Positions 1 to 9,341 are shown, counted from the stretch's first letter. The stretch is 64,000 nt of DNA from Thermogladius sp023256015 (GCF_051131135.1 NZ_CP151274.1:186001-250000); one strand, 5' to 3'. Numbers and translations are program-made. Notes: generated by a model not told the origin, from the letters alone.

Positions 1-650
1 CAGCCCTGCCAGTAGTCTAGCCCCACACCGGGGGTATATACGGCTATCACGCTGGCGTTCGTCCTTACGTTTATCAAATAACTCCCGTTAAAGAAGTCTA
101 GGACGCCCAGCTCGTACCCTACTCCTGTGATGTTGACCTTGTCAAAGGGCCTGTCGGCGACCCTAGCATACCAGCCGGTCATGACGGGGCTCTTCTCTAC
201 TGCGACCGTGTAGTAAGTGTACGTGGACAGCGCGGCCACGACTAGGATGAGTACTAGTAGTGCGTGTATCTTGTCCCAGGTGACGTTAGCCCTCGTCCTC
301 GAGATCGCCAGGGAAAGGACGCCTAGACCTACGACTAGTAGTAATATCTGGATCCAGTCCGGGCCGTAGCCTCTCACAACCAGGACCTCACCCCTGTTGG
401 CCGGCGTGATTTGTAGAGCCGGCACGAATCCGGACAAGTAGGTACTAGCAGATACTCCTCTTGCGTCGTTGAAGTCCGTGACCACGACAGCTACACGTCC
501 TACCGGGGCTATGTAGATGCTTGTGTTGTCAGGGAAGACGCCGTATAAGACAGAAGGCTGAACTAGCTGCTGGACGACGACGAGCGTTACCGAGACCGCT
601 ACGTAGACGAGCAAGAGCTCGAACTTGAGCGCGGAGCCAGGTTTATCCAA
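1..650 (-). CDS. Membrane protein, partial (C-terminal end outside window)
   Basis: An open frame runs leftward from a TTG codon at 650 to the window edge without a stop, about 216 residues. The TTG is preceded by GAGGT at a spacing of 8 nt, which supports this start. Three hydrophobic segments are visible, near residues 8-28, 107-125 and 135-157. Between the first and second lies a stretch of about 75 residues that is probably outside the cell, and a further hydrophilic part with Asn-X-Ser/Thr sites follows the third. I do not recognise the family. The gene starts 46 nt after the stop of the next gene upstream on the same strand, so the two are probably cotranscribed. Confidence 0.65.
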   Translation of the reverse strand, partial: MDKPGSALKFELLLVYVAVSVTLVVVQQLVQPSVLYGVFPDNTSIYIAPVGRVAVVVTDFNDARGVSASTYLSGFVPALQITPANRGEVLVVRGYGPDWIQILLLVVGLGVLSLAISRTRANVTWDKIHALLVLILVVAALSTYTYYTVAVEKSPVMTGWYARVADRPFDKVNITGVGYELGVLDFFNGSYLINVRTNASVIAVYTPGVGLDYWQG

Positions 651-696
651 TCGGGTCGACCTCGGGAGCTTGTTAATAGCACAACTAGGATAAAAA

Positions 697-1200
697 TCAG
701 GCGTTCGAGGAGAGAACCAGCGCGAGGCCGATTAGAGTTGAGTAGAAGCCGGGCTGCTCAGACTCGTCCCTGAAAACGTCCAATACGTGGTTGAGGTCCG
801 AGCCCAGGGCCTTGAACAGCTCTAACGCCACGCTTCTACAGTACTCCAGCGACTCGCTGTCTTGGAGGTCCAGTAACTCCGCTCTTTTACAGTACCAGCC
901 CGCGTGCAGTGCCTCTTCGACGAGTTCCTGGTCAATATTGGCATCCCATATCTTCTTCAGGTCCAGTTTCGAAACATGATCAACAAGCCCTTCGTAGTAG
1001 CCTAGCGGACCCACGAGTCCGAGCCAGTCGTTGATGCTGGCCCAGATCAGCTTAGTAGCCTCGACTTTTTCGTCCTCACTGCCCACCGTGTATAGTGAAA
1101 GAGAGACATCGATAGAGTACGAGATGGCTAAGAGCCTTTCTTCGTCCTCGAGGTATTCGTTCTCATCGGCTAACGCGTTGCCGGTCGCTTCAACAGACAT
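697..1200 (-). CDS. Uncharacterised acidic helical protein
   Basis: This encodes 167 residues, strongly acidic at the N-terminus and predicted to be mainly helical. No signal peptide, membrane segment or recognisable motif is visible. The start ATG has GGTG 8 nt upstream. The gene lies just upstream of the partial membrane protein on the same strand and probably shares its transcript. A chaperone of the TorD type was considered because of size and helical content, but no diagnostic motif supports it. Function unknown. Confidence 0.6.
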   Translation of the reverse strand: MSVEATGNALADENEYLEDEERLLAISYSIDVSLSLYTVGSEDEKVEATKLIWASINDWLGLVGPLGYYEGLVDHVSKLDLKKIWDANIDQELVEEALHAGWYCKRAELLDLQDSESLEYCRSVALELFKALGSDLNHVLDVFRDESEQPGFYSTLIGLALVLSSNA

Positions 1201-1326
1201 CGTTACACCAGAATTGAATGCCCAGAATAACGGTTTTTAAGCCGTCGGGTCTGGCCTCATTTAAAAGCCTTGTACGCAATAGAAAGTGGAAAGTTTAGCC
1301 AGCACCCGTTGAGGCGAGCTAGTAGT

Positions 1327-2778
1327 ATGGAGCAGGACTTCAAAAGAAGGATACTGGAAGTTCTGTCTGTGACCACGCTTGTCAACTTCCTTACAGGGTT
1401 TAACGCGAGGCTCGCCATAGTGGGGCTACCTACAATAGCTTCTAGTCTCCACGCGGACTTGTGGCAGTCGATCTGGATTATCCAGGGGTACATGCTTGGG
1501 TCTACCATAATTCAGCTGGTCGTTGGTAGACTGGCGGACCTGTATGGTAGGGTGAAGTTGTTCAACCTCGGTGTAGCCATATTCGGGCTTTCCGCTCTCT
1601 CAGCCGGTGCGGCGCCAAACCCGGTAATCCTCATTGTATCGAGACTGCTCCAGGGTGTTGGAGGGGCCTTTCTAATGTCGTTAACGATCACACTGCTCAC
1701 CGACTACGTCCCCAAAGAGAGGTTAGCGACGTGGCTAGGCATAAACCAGGTATCATGGAGAGTCGGCGCTCTAGTCGGCTTGACAGTTAGCGGGTTCATA
1801 ATCGATGCCCTGGGGTGGAGGTGGGTCTTTCTAGTCCAGTTCCCGATATCGTTGGTCATTCTCTTGTGGTCTCAGGCGAGGCTGAGAGACATCTACGTAC
1901 CGGTGGAGAGGCCTGTCGTAGACATCACTGGTTTCACGCTGTTCACGGCCTTCATGTCGACCCTACTCGTAGGGTTGACGCTCCACGGGTACGGTTTCGC
2001 TGACATTTCCCTAGCGACCCTCGTTCTGAGTTTCGTGGCCCTAACGCTCTTCGTCTTCAACGAGTTGAGGACGAGGAGCCCGGCGCTAGACCTGCGGTTG
2101 TTTAGGTCTTGGACTTTCACGGGTGGTATAATAGCGCAGCTGCTCTACTCGGTAGGGTTCGGGGCCTCTATGACGCTCCTAGCACTCTACTTCCAAGTGG
2201 TAGAGGGTTATTCCCCGAGCCTGACAGGGCTGCTGATAACCCCGTACGAGCTGGCCTTTCTGGTCTTCGGGGTACTAGGAGGCTACCTTTCCGACATCGT
2301 CGGATACCCGATCGTGTCCTCTGTAGGCCTCGCTATCTCGTCGTTCTCGTTATTTGGCTTGTACACAGTCAACACCACAGCACGCATACTTATTTACGAG
2401 TCGCTTCTAGGGGTCGGTACAGGCCTTTTCGTTTCACCAAATACCAGCAGTATAATGTTGTCTGTCCCTCCAGAGAGGCGGGGCGTAGCGTCATCGCTCA
2501 GGACTATATCCTTCAACGTCGGGTTCGTGGCTAGCTTGAACATAGCCGTGCTCTCAATAACGAACTACGTCCCTTACAAACTGGCATCAATGCTCATAAC
2601 CGGTGGTCAAACAGCCTCGACGTTTTTGACGAGCAGTAGGACGGCCCTGTTGGGGAAGGCTATAAAGTACTCGTTCCTGGTCCAGTCCCTGATAATGGCT
2701 TCTGCAATCCCATTCTCAATATCTAGGCTCAAGCAAGCTGCCCCGAGTTCGAGGACCTCCGCCTTCAGAGGCTTATAG
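1327..2778 (+). CDS. MFS transporter, DHA2/EmrB-QacA-like
   Basis: A major facilitator superfamily protein of 483 residues with about 14 hydrophobic segments, as in the 14-TM drug:H+ antiporter (DHA2) group. The loop between TM2 and TM3 carries the MFS signature GRLADLYGR, and the fifth helix region holds the group-typical LLQGVGGA stretch. The usual role is proton-driven export of drugs or other amphipathic compounds at the cytoplasmic membrane; the substrate cannot be told from sequence. The frame is open from 1270, but the ATG at 1327 begins the conserved part and has GAGG upstream, with a TATA-like CATTTAAAAG at about 1257. It stands alone, divergent from the gene at 697-1200. Confidence 0.85.
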   Translation: MEQDFKRRILEVLSVTTLVNFLTGFNARLAIVGLPTIASSLHADLWQSIWIIQGYMLGSTIIQLVVGRLADLYGRVKLFNLGVAIFGLSALSAGAAPNPVILIVSRLLQGVGGAFLMSLTITLLTDYVPKERLATWLGINQVSWRVGALVGLTVSGFIIDALGWRWVFLVQFPISLVILLWSQARLRDIYVPVERPVVDITGFTLFTAFMSTLLVGLTLHGYGFADISLATLVLSFVALTLFVFNELRTRSPALDLRLFRSWTFTGGIIAQLLYSVGFGASMTLLALYFQVVEGYSPSLTGLLITPYELAFLVFGVLGGYLSDIVGYPIVSSVGLAISSFSLFGLYTVNTTARILIYESLLGVGTGLFVSPNTSSIMLSVPPERRGVASSLRTISFNVGFVASLNIAVLSITNYVPYKLASMLITGGQTASTFLTSSRTALLGKAIKYSFLVQSLIMASAIPFSISRLKQAAPSSRTSAFRGL

Positions 2779-3134
2779 AAGTAGAAGAGGCATGCTCTGA
2801 GCCGGGATACCCTTTGTCCAGTTCACGTGACCGCCGTTTGAACGCGTGACACCGGCTAGGTCTAAGGATTGACCAAGCACACGGGCCACGTTGGGGGCTA
2901 GACCTCCAGGATACCTCTCCTACCTGAGCACCGTGTGCCCCATGTAGAGCCACACTAGGAAACATCTCTGTGCTCGACTAGGCGAGAGTAGTACGGGACA
3001 AACGTCTAAGATTTTGAAGGCGGGCTTGGCTCCGCCCACCAGGTTGTTTTGCCAGCTACCACTCAACCGGCTCCACTATATCTAAGCCTAAATGCTAGCA
3101 TGGACATGGATAGCCGTTCAGCAGGCGTGGTGTG
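2779..3134. other. Non-coding gap, about 355 nt
   Basis: I see no convincing gene here. Short open frames exist (for example minus strand 2765-2965), but they lack a ribosome binding site and have arginine/serine-rich shadow-like composition. A small hairpin GGCGG/CCGCC with an 8-nt loop lies near 3018-3035, and CTATATCTAAG near 3076 could be the TATA element of the downstream phosphatase gene. No C/D box motif, tRNA or repeat was found. The gap is unusually long for this compact region and may hold a decayed gene. Confidence 0.4.
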
Positions 3135-3995
3135 ATGTTCAAGTGGATTATACCTGGGCTCCTAGCGCAGTCTCCTCGACCGAGCCTCGGCGAAGTCGAC
3201 GTTGTGAAAAACGTGTTCACGGGAGTCGTCAACCTCCTTTCAAAGGAGGAGAGACCCGAGGACCTTATAATGGCCTTGACATCTAGAGGTGTCGAGGTCT
3301 ACCACGCCCCAACTCACGACTTCCACCCCGTAGAACTAGTCCACGTTATAGGCTCCATAGACTTCATCGAGAGACACCGCGAAAGGAGTGGTAGAGTACT
3401 GGTCCACTGCTCCGGGGGTGTCGGGAGGAGTAGCCAGGTCACCGGTAGTTACCTGGTATATAGGGGCTACGACCTTTACACAGCTGTGAGAAGGGTTAGG
3501 AGCGTCGTCAGCGGGGCTTTCGAGATACCTTGGCAGCTCAGGCTCCTCGAAGACTTCGGTACTCTCGTCGAGCTCATGGGTGGGGAGAGCGTGATCACCC
3601 AATACCGGGCTTTAGCCAGCGAGCTCGGGTTTAAGCGGCTTCTCCACTTGTCGAAGGCTGTCCAGTTCGCGATAGAGCTGGGCAACTTGATCGGCATGGG
3701 GAGACGCGAGTTGAGGAGTTCTATCGAAGACGTTATAAAGGAGGTGAGAGCCGGTGGAGTCGAGCATGTTACCGGTATCGCGAGGCTGGCCGTAGTGCTA
3801 GACCAGGACATGAGCGGGAGGGTCGTCGTACTCGACGGTGAGGTGGATAGCGGGGTCTTGCACTTGAGGCTGCTGTGCGACTTTCCGTGCGATGACATAG
3901 CCTCTAGAGTCGCGAGGGCTTCGACCGAGTTGGAGTTGAGTGGGGTGAGAGAAATCCACGTGGAGACGGGTCTCTACATGGACTACGTTTTCTAA
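3135..3995 (+). CDS. Cys-based (dual-specificity type) protein phosphatase with extra C-terminal domain
   Basis: The first 150 residues of 286 carry a protein tyrosine/dual-specificity phosphatase domain. The signature HCSGGVGRSS starts at residue 91, with the nucleophilic Cys92 and phosphate-binding Arg98, and Asp62 in THDFHP is placed as the general acid. Known members hydrolyse phosphotyrosine, phosphoserine/threonine or RNA 5' phosphates. The remaining 130 residues form a domain I do not recognise, so the protein is longer than typical archaeal PTPs (about 150-160 residues). A GTG at 3132 directly precedes the ATG at 3135; either could start translation. Monocistronic by context. Its target is unknown. 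Confidence 0.8.
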   Translation: MFKWIIPGLLAQSPRPSLGEVDVVKNVFTGVVNLLSKEERPEDLIMALTSRGVEVYHAPTHDFHPVELVHVIGSIDFIERHRERSGRVLVHCSGGVGRSSQVTGSYLVYRGYDLYTAVRRVRSVVSGAFEIPWQLRLLEDFGTLVELMGGESVITQYRALASELGFKRLLHLSKAVQFAIELGNLIGMGRRELRSSIEDVIKEVRAGGVEHVTGIARLAVVLDQDMSGRVVVLDGEVDSGVLHLRLLCDFPCDDIASRVARASTELELSGVREIHVETGLYMDYVF

Positions 3996-4133
3996 AGCCC
4001 CTGGTCCTCGGAGCTCCTGTTAGCTCTCTTCTGGAGTTCCGCGGGGGTAACTTATCCTCCCAAATTTTGGTTGATGTGCCGAGAAGGAAATCGTTTTTTA
4101 TCTTTCCCATTAAAGAGTTAGCCAGGTGAGGTT

Positions 4134-5600
4134 ATGGACTACCTCGTCAAGCCGGGTTACGGGCCCGAGTGGGGTAGTGGCGGAGTATTTGGCTTGACCT
4201 ACTACAGAAAAATCCTGTACTACACGTTATCGATGGAAGCAGAGGCGCACTTCCGACACGACAGCGAGGAGACGGTTTACAGGTTCGAGCTATTGGGGCC
4301 GGGCCCTTCGTCGGGCGGAGACACGTACAACGCCGTCGAGACCGTGGACGAGTACATATACTTTGGCGGGTGGGTCCATAACCCAGCCGTCTACAAGTCA
4401 AGAGAGGGGTTCGCCGGTGAGATCGATTTCAGGAACAAGTACTCACACGTACACGAGTACAACATCAACGAAAAGACTGTTAGGCTTGTCTGGAGCGAGA
4501 CTGCCAGAAGCGAAAGGGAGTGGGCTGGTGAGGTATCCGAGATAGTCTACGACTGGCTGAACGACAAACTCCTACTAGCCAGGGCCGACGGGCACTTCAA
4601 CCTCGGGATATTTGAGCTAGACAGGTCCAGTAGCGAGCTGAAAAGGCTCAGCGACATCCCAGGGTTGAAGGGCAGCCTCTTTCTGGAGTTCGCGTGCTTC
4701 GACATGCAACCGGACTGGAGGAGGGGTGTAGACGGGGTCCAGTGCTACGACCCACACGAGAAGAGGATGCTCTACTATAGTGTCCGGGACTGGACCGCTG
4801 TGAGCGTAGACGGTGAAGGCGTCGAGAACAGGGGCAGCGGTTACGCGGTCTCAGCCTACGCTAGGTACTGGCACTTCTTCAGGGGTGGACTACTCGTAGG
4901 AAACCCTGTTGAGCCTGATGTCGAAGAGCCCTCGTTTGTTCGCTTGTTCGACTTCCCAGGAACGCAGTACTCGCCCTCCAGGAGCAACGCCCTCGTAATC
5001 GGGGGCGGTGTACTAGCTGTGTTCAACGCCTACTCTCACGGAGCCCTACACGTGGCGGAGCCCAAGAAAAGCTTGGTAAGGACTCTAAACTACAGCGTGG
5101 GCCCGTCTGTTCTCGTCTACATAACTCCGCCAGTTGCTAGAATAGTCCTCGCAGCGGGCGCCAGGATCACGAGTATGACCAAAAGAGGCGGCGACGTGCT
5201 ACTCGGCACGAACAACTCCCCCAACCTGGGAGGGAGGGACGCGACCAAGATCGATGTCGGGGTGAGAGAGGTCTTGAGCGTAAGCGAGGAGAGCATCCTC
5301 ACGGGTAGACAGCCACCTGTCGTTTTCAGGGTCGAAGGCTCCACTGTGGGCAGTAGGGTCTTCGGCGGCGTACCATTAACCGGGTACAAGGAGCCCCACC
5401 TGAGGGTATACTCGAGCAAGCCCAACACTCTTAAGGTGAGCGAGTACGACGTAGGCTTACCGCCGAGACTTGTCGACACTAGCAGCTATTCCATTTCTGA
5501 GGGCTGTAACAGAGTAGACCTAAGCAACCACGACAACATAGTCTCGTTTAAGTTGATGAGCCCCGACGAGAAAGCGGTGGTGTATATAGTCCTAGAGTAG
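4134..5600 (+). CDS. Conserved hypothetical, beta-propeller-like (possible DUF2139)
   Basis: This encodes 488 residues, rich in Tyr, Trp, Gly and Asp with regularly spaced beta-strand-like blocks, which suggests a propeller or similar all-beta repeat fold. No signal peptide or membrane helix is visible, so it should be cytosolic. GGTGAGG lies directly upstream of the ATG. The general make-up resembles archaeal DUF2139 proteins known mainly from Crenarchaeota, but I assign this from memory of composition and length and am not certain. No catalytic motif is apparent. It stands alone between a phosphatase gene and a small gene on the other strand. Confidence 0.65.
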   Translation: MDYLVKPGYGPEWGSGGVFGLTYYRKILYYTLSMEAEAHFRHDSEETVYRFELLGPGPSSGGDTYNAVETVDEYIYFGGWVHNPAVYKSREGFAGEIDFRNKYSHVHEYNINEKTVRLVWSETARSEREWAGEVSEIVYDWLNDKLLLARADGHFNLGIFELDRSSSELKRLSDIPGLKGSLFLEFACFDMQPDWRRGVDGVQCYDPHEKRMLYYSVRDWTAVSVDGEGVENRGSGYAVSAYARYWHFFRGGLLVGNPVEPDVEEPSFVRLFDFPGTQYSPSRSNALVIGGGVLAVFNAYSHGALHVAEPKKSLVRTLNYSVGPSVLVYITPPVARIVLAAGARITSMTKRGGDVLLGTNNSPNLGGRDATKIDVGVREVLSVSEESILTGRQPPVVFRVEGSTVGSRVFGGVPLTGYKEPHLRVYSSKPNTLKVSEYDVGLPPRLVDTSSYSISEGCNRVDLSNHDNIVSFKLMSPDEKAVVYIVLE

Positions 5601-5623
5601 TCCCTTAGCTCCACTGCTAGCGT

Positions 5624-5836
5624 TCACGCCAGCTTTTTAAGGAGGTCTTCTACGAACTTGACGACCTCGTCCTTCGTCGTGAGAGTCGAGACCTTTTTAG
5701 CTGACTCGGCAACAATGACCTTGTTCCCAACCCTCGCTCTGACCAGGTCTACCTCCTTGAACGAGTAAATGTCTAGGACCTCTACCCCCCTCTTTCTCGC
5801 CTCCTCTCGCAATATCACGACTGGGCTCTTCGGCAT
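5624..5836 (-). CDS. Small conserved-looking basic protein
   Basis: A 70-residue protein with a plausible alpha/beta pattern: helix, strand, a basic strand pair in the middle, then a C-terminal helix ending in lysines. The ATG is preceded by GGGGGGTTA, a strong binding site. It converges with the gene at 4134-5600 with a 23-nt gap and diverges from the gene at 5898. I do not recognise the family; a nucleic-acid-binding role is possible from charge alone. Confidence 0.6.
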   Translation of the reverse strand: MPKSPVVILREEARKRGVEVLDIYSFKEVDLVRARVGNKVIVAESAKKVSTLTTKDEVVKFVEDLLKKLA

Positions 5837-5897
5837 AGTAACCCCCCTTACTATTTAAGTAACCATTTCGGGCTCTTTAAAAAGGTAGAGTGAGACT

Positions 5898-6317
5898 TTG
5901 AGCAGTAAGAGGAAGTGCGTGAAGTGGGGTCCGTCGGGCCTCTTGGTCAAACTAGAGGACGACGCCTTAACGATCGAGGGGAGCTTCAACGTAGAGGTCA
6001 GGCCCAGAGGGGTGGTCTTCGAGCAGGTCAAGTCGTATCGCGTAGCGAGCGACGAGAGAAAGAAGTACATCTACGTGGAACACGAGGAGCTAAAGCCCGC
6101 GGACGTTATGAACTGTAGCGAGGAGCTGGACTTGGGAAAATACGTGATAAGCAGTGTAGACATAGGGTTCGAGGAGTACGTGACGGTGACCACACCCGGC
6201 GAGAGCTTGATCGACTACCTGGTCCTGACCAGGCGTATCTCGTGTGTTGTCGTATCGCGTAAGAGGGAGCCTTACTTTGACCTCACGCAAGGGACTCTCG
6301 CTATCTACCTAGTCTAA
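5898..6317 (+). CDS. Uncharacterised protein, beta-rich
   Basis: This encodes 139 residues beginning with TTG, with GTGAG 5 nt upstream. The chain is rich in alternating hydrophobic/charged residues typical of beta-strands, with few helical stretches. No signal peptide or membrane segment is visible. The last codons overlap the stop of the convergent isopentenyl phosphate kinase gene by 4 nt. Family not recognised. Confidence 0.55.
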   Translation: MSSKRKCVKWGPSGLLVKLEDDALTIEGSFNVEVRPRGVVFEQVKSYRVASDERKKYIYVEHEELKPADVMNCSEELDLGKYVISSVDIGFEEYVTVTTPGESLIDYLVLTRRISCVVVSRKREPYFDLTQGTLAIYLV

Positions 6318-7123
6318 CTACCGATATAGACGACCGTTCCTCTGACGTCCTCGAGTTGCCCCGTTAAAGCTTTGACGGCGTCATCGGCGTTGAACCCGCT
6401 CATCAAGACCACGGGGACCCTAAACTTGGCAGAGAGCTCTATGGCTGACCTGACCTTGCCAGATATCCCGCCTGTAGCGTCGGTAGCTGACCGAGCTCCC
6501 AGACTCTTCAAGACCCTCCCAGCGTTACTGCTATCGATCCTCGAGATGAGCTCGGGTTCCTCGCACTTCTTTGGGTCGCACGTGTAGACCCCTTCCACGT
6601 CCATGAGGAAGACGAACAGCGAGGGCCTAATCCTTTCTGCCAGCAGTGAGAAGACCGCCTCTGTGGAGAGCACGGAGTAGCCGTCCTCGGTGAAAACGCA
6701 CTCCCCGTAGACCACAGGTCTTATCCCCCTCTTGATCGACATCACGACTGGCAGGTGATTGACCACGAACCCGCCGGGTCCACCTGTGATAATGGCGCTT
6801 GTTTGGATAGAGGTGGCATCGACTCCTTCGAGCACGAGGTAGTCGACAACGAGCTTGTTCAGCCAGCGTGTCGTTGACTGGCACCTTACAAGCAGGGACC
6901 TGGCGCCGTACTTATCGCGCATGGCTTTTACGACTGTGTGGGCGAAGCTGCCGCCTCCGTTACCTAGAACCAACGGCAGCTCAGCTGGGACTTCCCTCAA
7001 TATCCTAGCGAGGGAACTCAAAGCGCGGAAGTTAAGGCTGAAGGGCTTCTCTTTGTTCGTCAGAAAGCTACCCCCGGCTTTAAGGTAGACCACGGGTTCA
7101 CCTGGGTCCGCGGAGTTCTTCAC
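6314..7123 (-). CDS. ipk: Isopentenyl phosphate kinase
   Basis: An amino-acid-kinase fold protein of 269 residues. It phosphorylates isopentenyl phosphate to isopentenyl diphosphate in the archaeal mevalonate pathway, the source of membrane lipid chains. Visible motifs are the N-terminal lysine loop KAGGSF, the phosphate loop GNGGGSFAH with the histidine that distinguishes IPK from other amino acid kinases, and the nucleotide-site motifs DVEGVYTCDP and DATGGISGKV. Length and motif order fit the family. A prenyl synthase that would use its product downstream lies at 15434-16513. Convergent with the gene before it (4-nt overlap). Confidence 0.88.
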   Translation of the reverse strand: MKNSADPGEPVVYLKAGGSFLTNKEKPFSLNFRALSSLARILREVPAELPLVLGNGGGSFAHTVVKAMRDKYGARSLLVRCQSTTRWLNKLVVDYLVLEGVDATSIQTSAIITGGPGGFVVNHLPVVMSIKRGIRPVVYGECVFTEDGYSVLSTEAVFSLLAERIRPSLFVFLMDVEGVYTCDPKKCEEPELISRIDSSNAGRVLKSLGARSATDATGGISGKVRSAIELSAKFRVPVVLMSGFNADDAVKALTGQLEDVRGTVVYIGS

Positions 7124-7211
7124 CGCTCATCTCTCCTTAGCCTATTTTTATCTTCGAGCGCCTAATCTAGGTTTTGAGTGCAGTTAAAAACTCGTGCGGT
7201 GGTTTAAGTAC

Positions 7212-8555
7212 ATGCGCTTTACTGTCAATCGCTTCGTCGAGAAGCTGGAGAGGTCTTGGATCCCGTTAATAGTAGCCAACATCTTTATAGCGTTTGCGGC
7301 GCCTTTCACAACCGCTTACTACGATTACAGGTACTTCGAGCAGTGGTACGATATAGCGATTAAGTACGGCTTGAGCAAAACGTATACTCTAGCTGCGAAG
7401 ACGGCCTATTTTCCGTTGACGGTCTACACGTTCCTGCTCTTCCACTGGCTAGGGCTAAGTCTCGCAAGCCTGCTCAAGTTCGAGGCGGGCCCCTTGAACC
7501 CCGTAGTAGTCTTGGTCGACAAGATACCTTTCATATTGAGCTTCAACCTCATATACCTCGTACTCCGGAGGAGGTACGGGTACGCGGCCGGCCTACTGTG
7601 GTTGATCAATCTAAGCGCATATTCAACCTTGGCGGGCTTCCAGTTCGATCTCCTCGTAGCTTTGCTCATTTTGTTGTCCATGATACTTCTCGAGGAGGGA
7701 AAAGCAGAAAAAAGCCTGCTGGTAGCATCTCTTGTCACTCTACTCAAGCAGATCTTCGTGTTCACCGCTTTGGTCCCCTTCGCCTACATACTCAAGCGCC
7801 ACGGTCTAAGGAAGGCGCTCGTAGACGCCTTTGTGTACTTCGTCGCGCCGATCGTGTTGTTCTCGCTGCCCTTCCTACTCTACGACCCGGTAGACTTCGT
7901 CGCAAAAAGCCTCCTATTCCACGGTCTCCGCTACCCGCAAGACCTGAGTTTGTGGGCGGTACCCCTCTACGCGGTGTCGTTCAACGTCCAGCTCTTGCCG
8001 GAGTTCATTACGTGGGCTTGGGTCGTGCCCTTCGCAGCGTTCATGGCCTACCTTTTCTACAAGCTAGTCCGCATGGGAGTCCACATAGAGAAAGCGCTGT
8101 TCTACTACGTCCTGGTCGTTAGTGGAATATTGGTCCTCAACAAAGTAGGAGGGCTCAACTACCTGACCTGGTTGACCCCCCTTCTCATAGCGATGTCGGC
8201 CAGGCTAGGAGGGGACCTAGGACTTAAGCTAAGGAAGGTGAGCGTGGCCCTGCCCATGTGGAGCCTCGCAATATACCCGTTTTTCACGTTCTACACCGCG
8301 GTGATCGTCGGAGGGGACATATACATCGTGGAGGACTCTAGCTGGGAGCCCGCTGAGGGGATTTTCTACGCGAGCTACGGGTACCACAACCCGCTAGCGG
8401 CCATTATCTCCTTCCTAAAGTCCAGCCCCACCTCCTACTTCATCTTTAGGAGCCTCTACAACGCAATGCCCCTAACCTCAATCATGGTAACTTTAGTTTA
8501 CAACGCGGCGATCATTTACGTGATGAAGGTTGCCTGGCGCTCGGCAGGGTGGTAG
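7212..8555 (+). CDS. Polytopic membrane protein, GT39/GT87-like glycosyltransferase
   Basis: About 447 residues with around ten hydrophobic helices. After the first helix an acidic/aromatic loop (DYRYFEQWYD) resembles the catalytic first outer loop of dolichyl-phosphate-sugar dependent GT-C glycosyltransferases such as the PMT/GT87 groups. If so, it would transfer a sugar from a lipid carrier on the outer face of the membrane, for instance in glycoprotein or glycolipid synthesis; this is inference. The open frame begins at a GTG at 7194, but the ATG at 7212 has GGTGG 9 nt upstream and is preferred. Its stop codon directly abuts the diphthine synthase start, so the two form an operon. Confidence 0.6.
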   Translation: MRFTVNRFVEKLERSWIPLIVANIFIAFAAPFTTAYYDYRYFEQWYDIAIKYGLSKTYTLAAKTAYFPLTVYTFLLFHWLGLSLASLLKFEAGPLNPVVVLVDKIPFILSFNLIYLVLRRRYGYAAGLLWLINLSAYSTLAGFQFDLLVALLILLSMILLEEGKAEKSLLVASLVTLLKQIFVFTALVPFAYILKRHGLRKALVDAFVYFVAPIVLFSLPFLLYDPVDFVAKSLLFHGLRYPQDLSLWAVPLYAVSFNVQLLPEFITWAWVVPFAAFMAYLFYKLVRMGVHIEKALFYYVLVVSGILVLNKVGGLNYLTWLTPLLIAMSARLGGDLGLKLRKVSVALPMWSLAIYPFFTFYTAVIVGGDIYIVEDSSWEPAEGIFYASYGYHNPLAAIISFLKSSPTSYFIFRSLYNAMPLTSIMVTLVYNAAIIYVMKVAWRSAGW

Positions 8556-9341
8556 ATGTTGCTCTTGCTAGTGGGCATAGGGATGAAGTACGAGGACCTG
8601 ACACTACAGGCGATCCAGGCGATCGAGTCCGCCGACCTTGTAATCGTCGACACGTACACTAGCATTCACGGCGACATCGACAGGGTCATAGAACTGATCG
8701 GACGCAAAGAGGTCCGGCTAGCTAAGCGCAGCGACCTGGAGGGAGTGGGCATTGAGAGGATCGTCGAAGAGGCGGCGAGGAGGAACGTAGCTATACTTGT
8801 ACCGGGCGACCCACTAATAGCCACGACCCACGAGGCCATAAGAGTGGAGGCCGCGAAAAGAGGGGTGAAAGTGAAAGTCGTGAACGGTCTAACAGTGGTC
8901 GCACTAGCATTCAGTAGGAGTGGGCTCCATTTCTATAAGCTGGGTAGGACTGTGACCCTGACGTACGACCCCTCCTCTGTCGACTACGTGCTGAGAGTCA
9001 TACAAGACAACACATCTAGAGGTCTGCACACGCTGATTCTACTCGACTTGAGAACAGAGGAGTCGAGGGCTATGACCGTCCAGGAGGCTGTTAGCATGTT
9101 GCTGGAGGCGGATAAGCAAGGGTTATTAGCCGAGAGAGTCGGTGTGGGGCTTGCGAGGTTGGGGTTCAGCGACGAGTACATGGTGGCAGATCTAGTCCCG
9201 AACCTCGGGGGGTACAAGTACCCTGGCCCCCCGCACTCCCTCATAGTCACGGGAGACCTCCACTTCATGGAGGTGGAGAGCTTGAGGTACAACTGTGGCC
9301 TGCCGGAAAAACTGTACGAGAGGCTAGTAAAGCGTCTTTAG
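8556..9341 (+). CDS. dphB: Diphthine synthase
   Basis: A class III (tetrapyrrole-methylase-like) SAM methyltransferase of 261 residues, the usual length. It trimethylates the 3-amino-3-carboxypropyl-histidine of elongation factor 2 during diphthamide synthesis. The N-terminal strand ends in VGIGMKYEDLT, the SAM-binding loop reads VPGDPLIATTH (from about residue 83), and the C-terminal part ends in the family-typical YNCGLPEKLYERL. It starts directly after the stop codon of the membrane protein, with GGTGG overlapping that gene's end as binding site. Confidence 0.93.
   Translation: MLLLLVGIGMKYEDLTLQAIQAIESADLVIVDTYTSIHGDIDRVIELIGRKEVRLAKRSDLEGVGIERIVEEAARRNVAILVPGDPLIATTHEAIRVEAAKRGVKVKVVNGLTVVALAFSRSGLHFYKLGRTVTLTYDPSSVDYVLRVIQDNTSRGLHTLILLDLRTEESRAMTVQEAVSMLLEADKQGLLAERVGVGLARLGFSDEYMVADLVPNLGGYKYPGPPHSLIVTGDLHFMEVESLRYNCGLPEKLYERLVKRL

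Noticed and set aside
697..1200. TorD-type chaperone for a molybdoenzyme
   Set aside because: Size and helical content fit loosely, but no family motif or partner oxidoreductase is present.
2765..2965. 66-codon frame on the minus strand in the 2.8-3.1 kb gap
   Set aside because: Overlaps the MFS gene end, has no ribosome binding site and an Arg/Ser/His-rich shadow composition.
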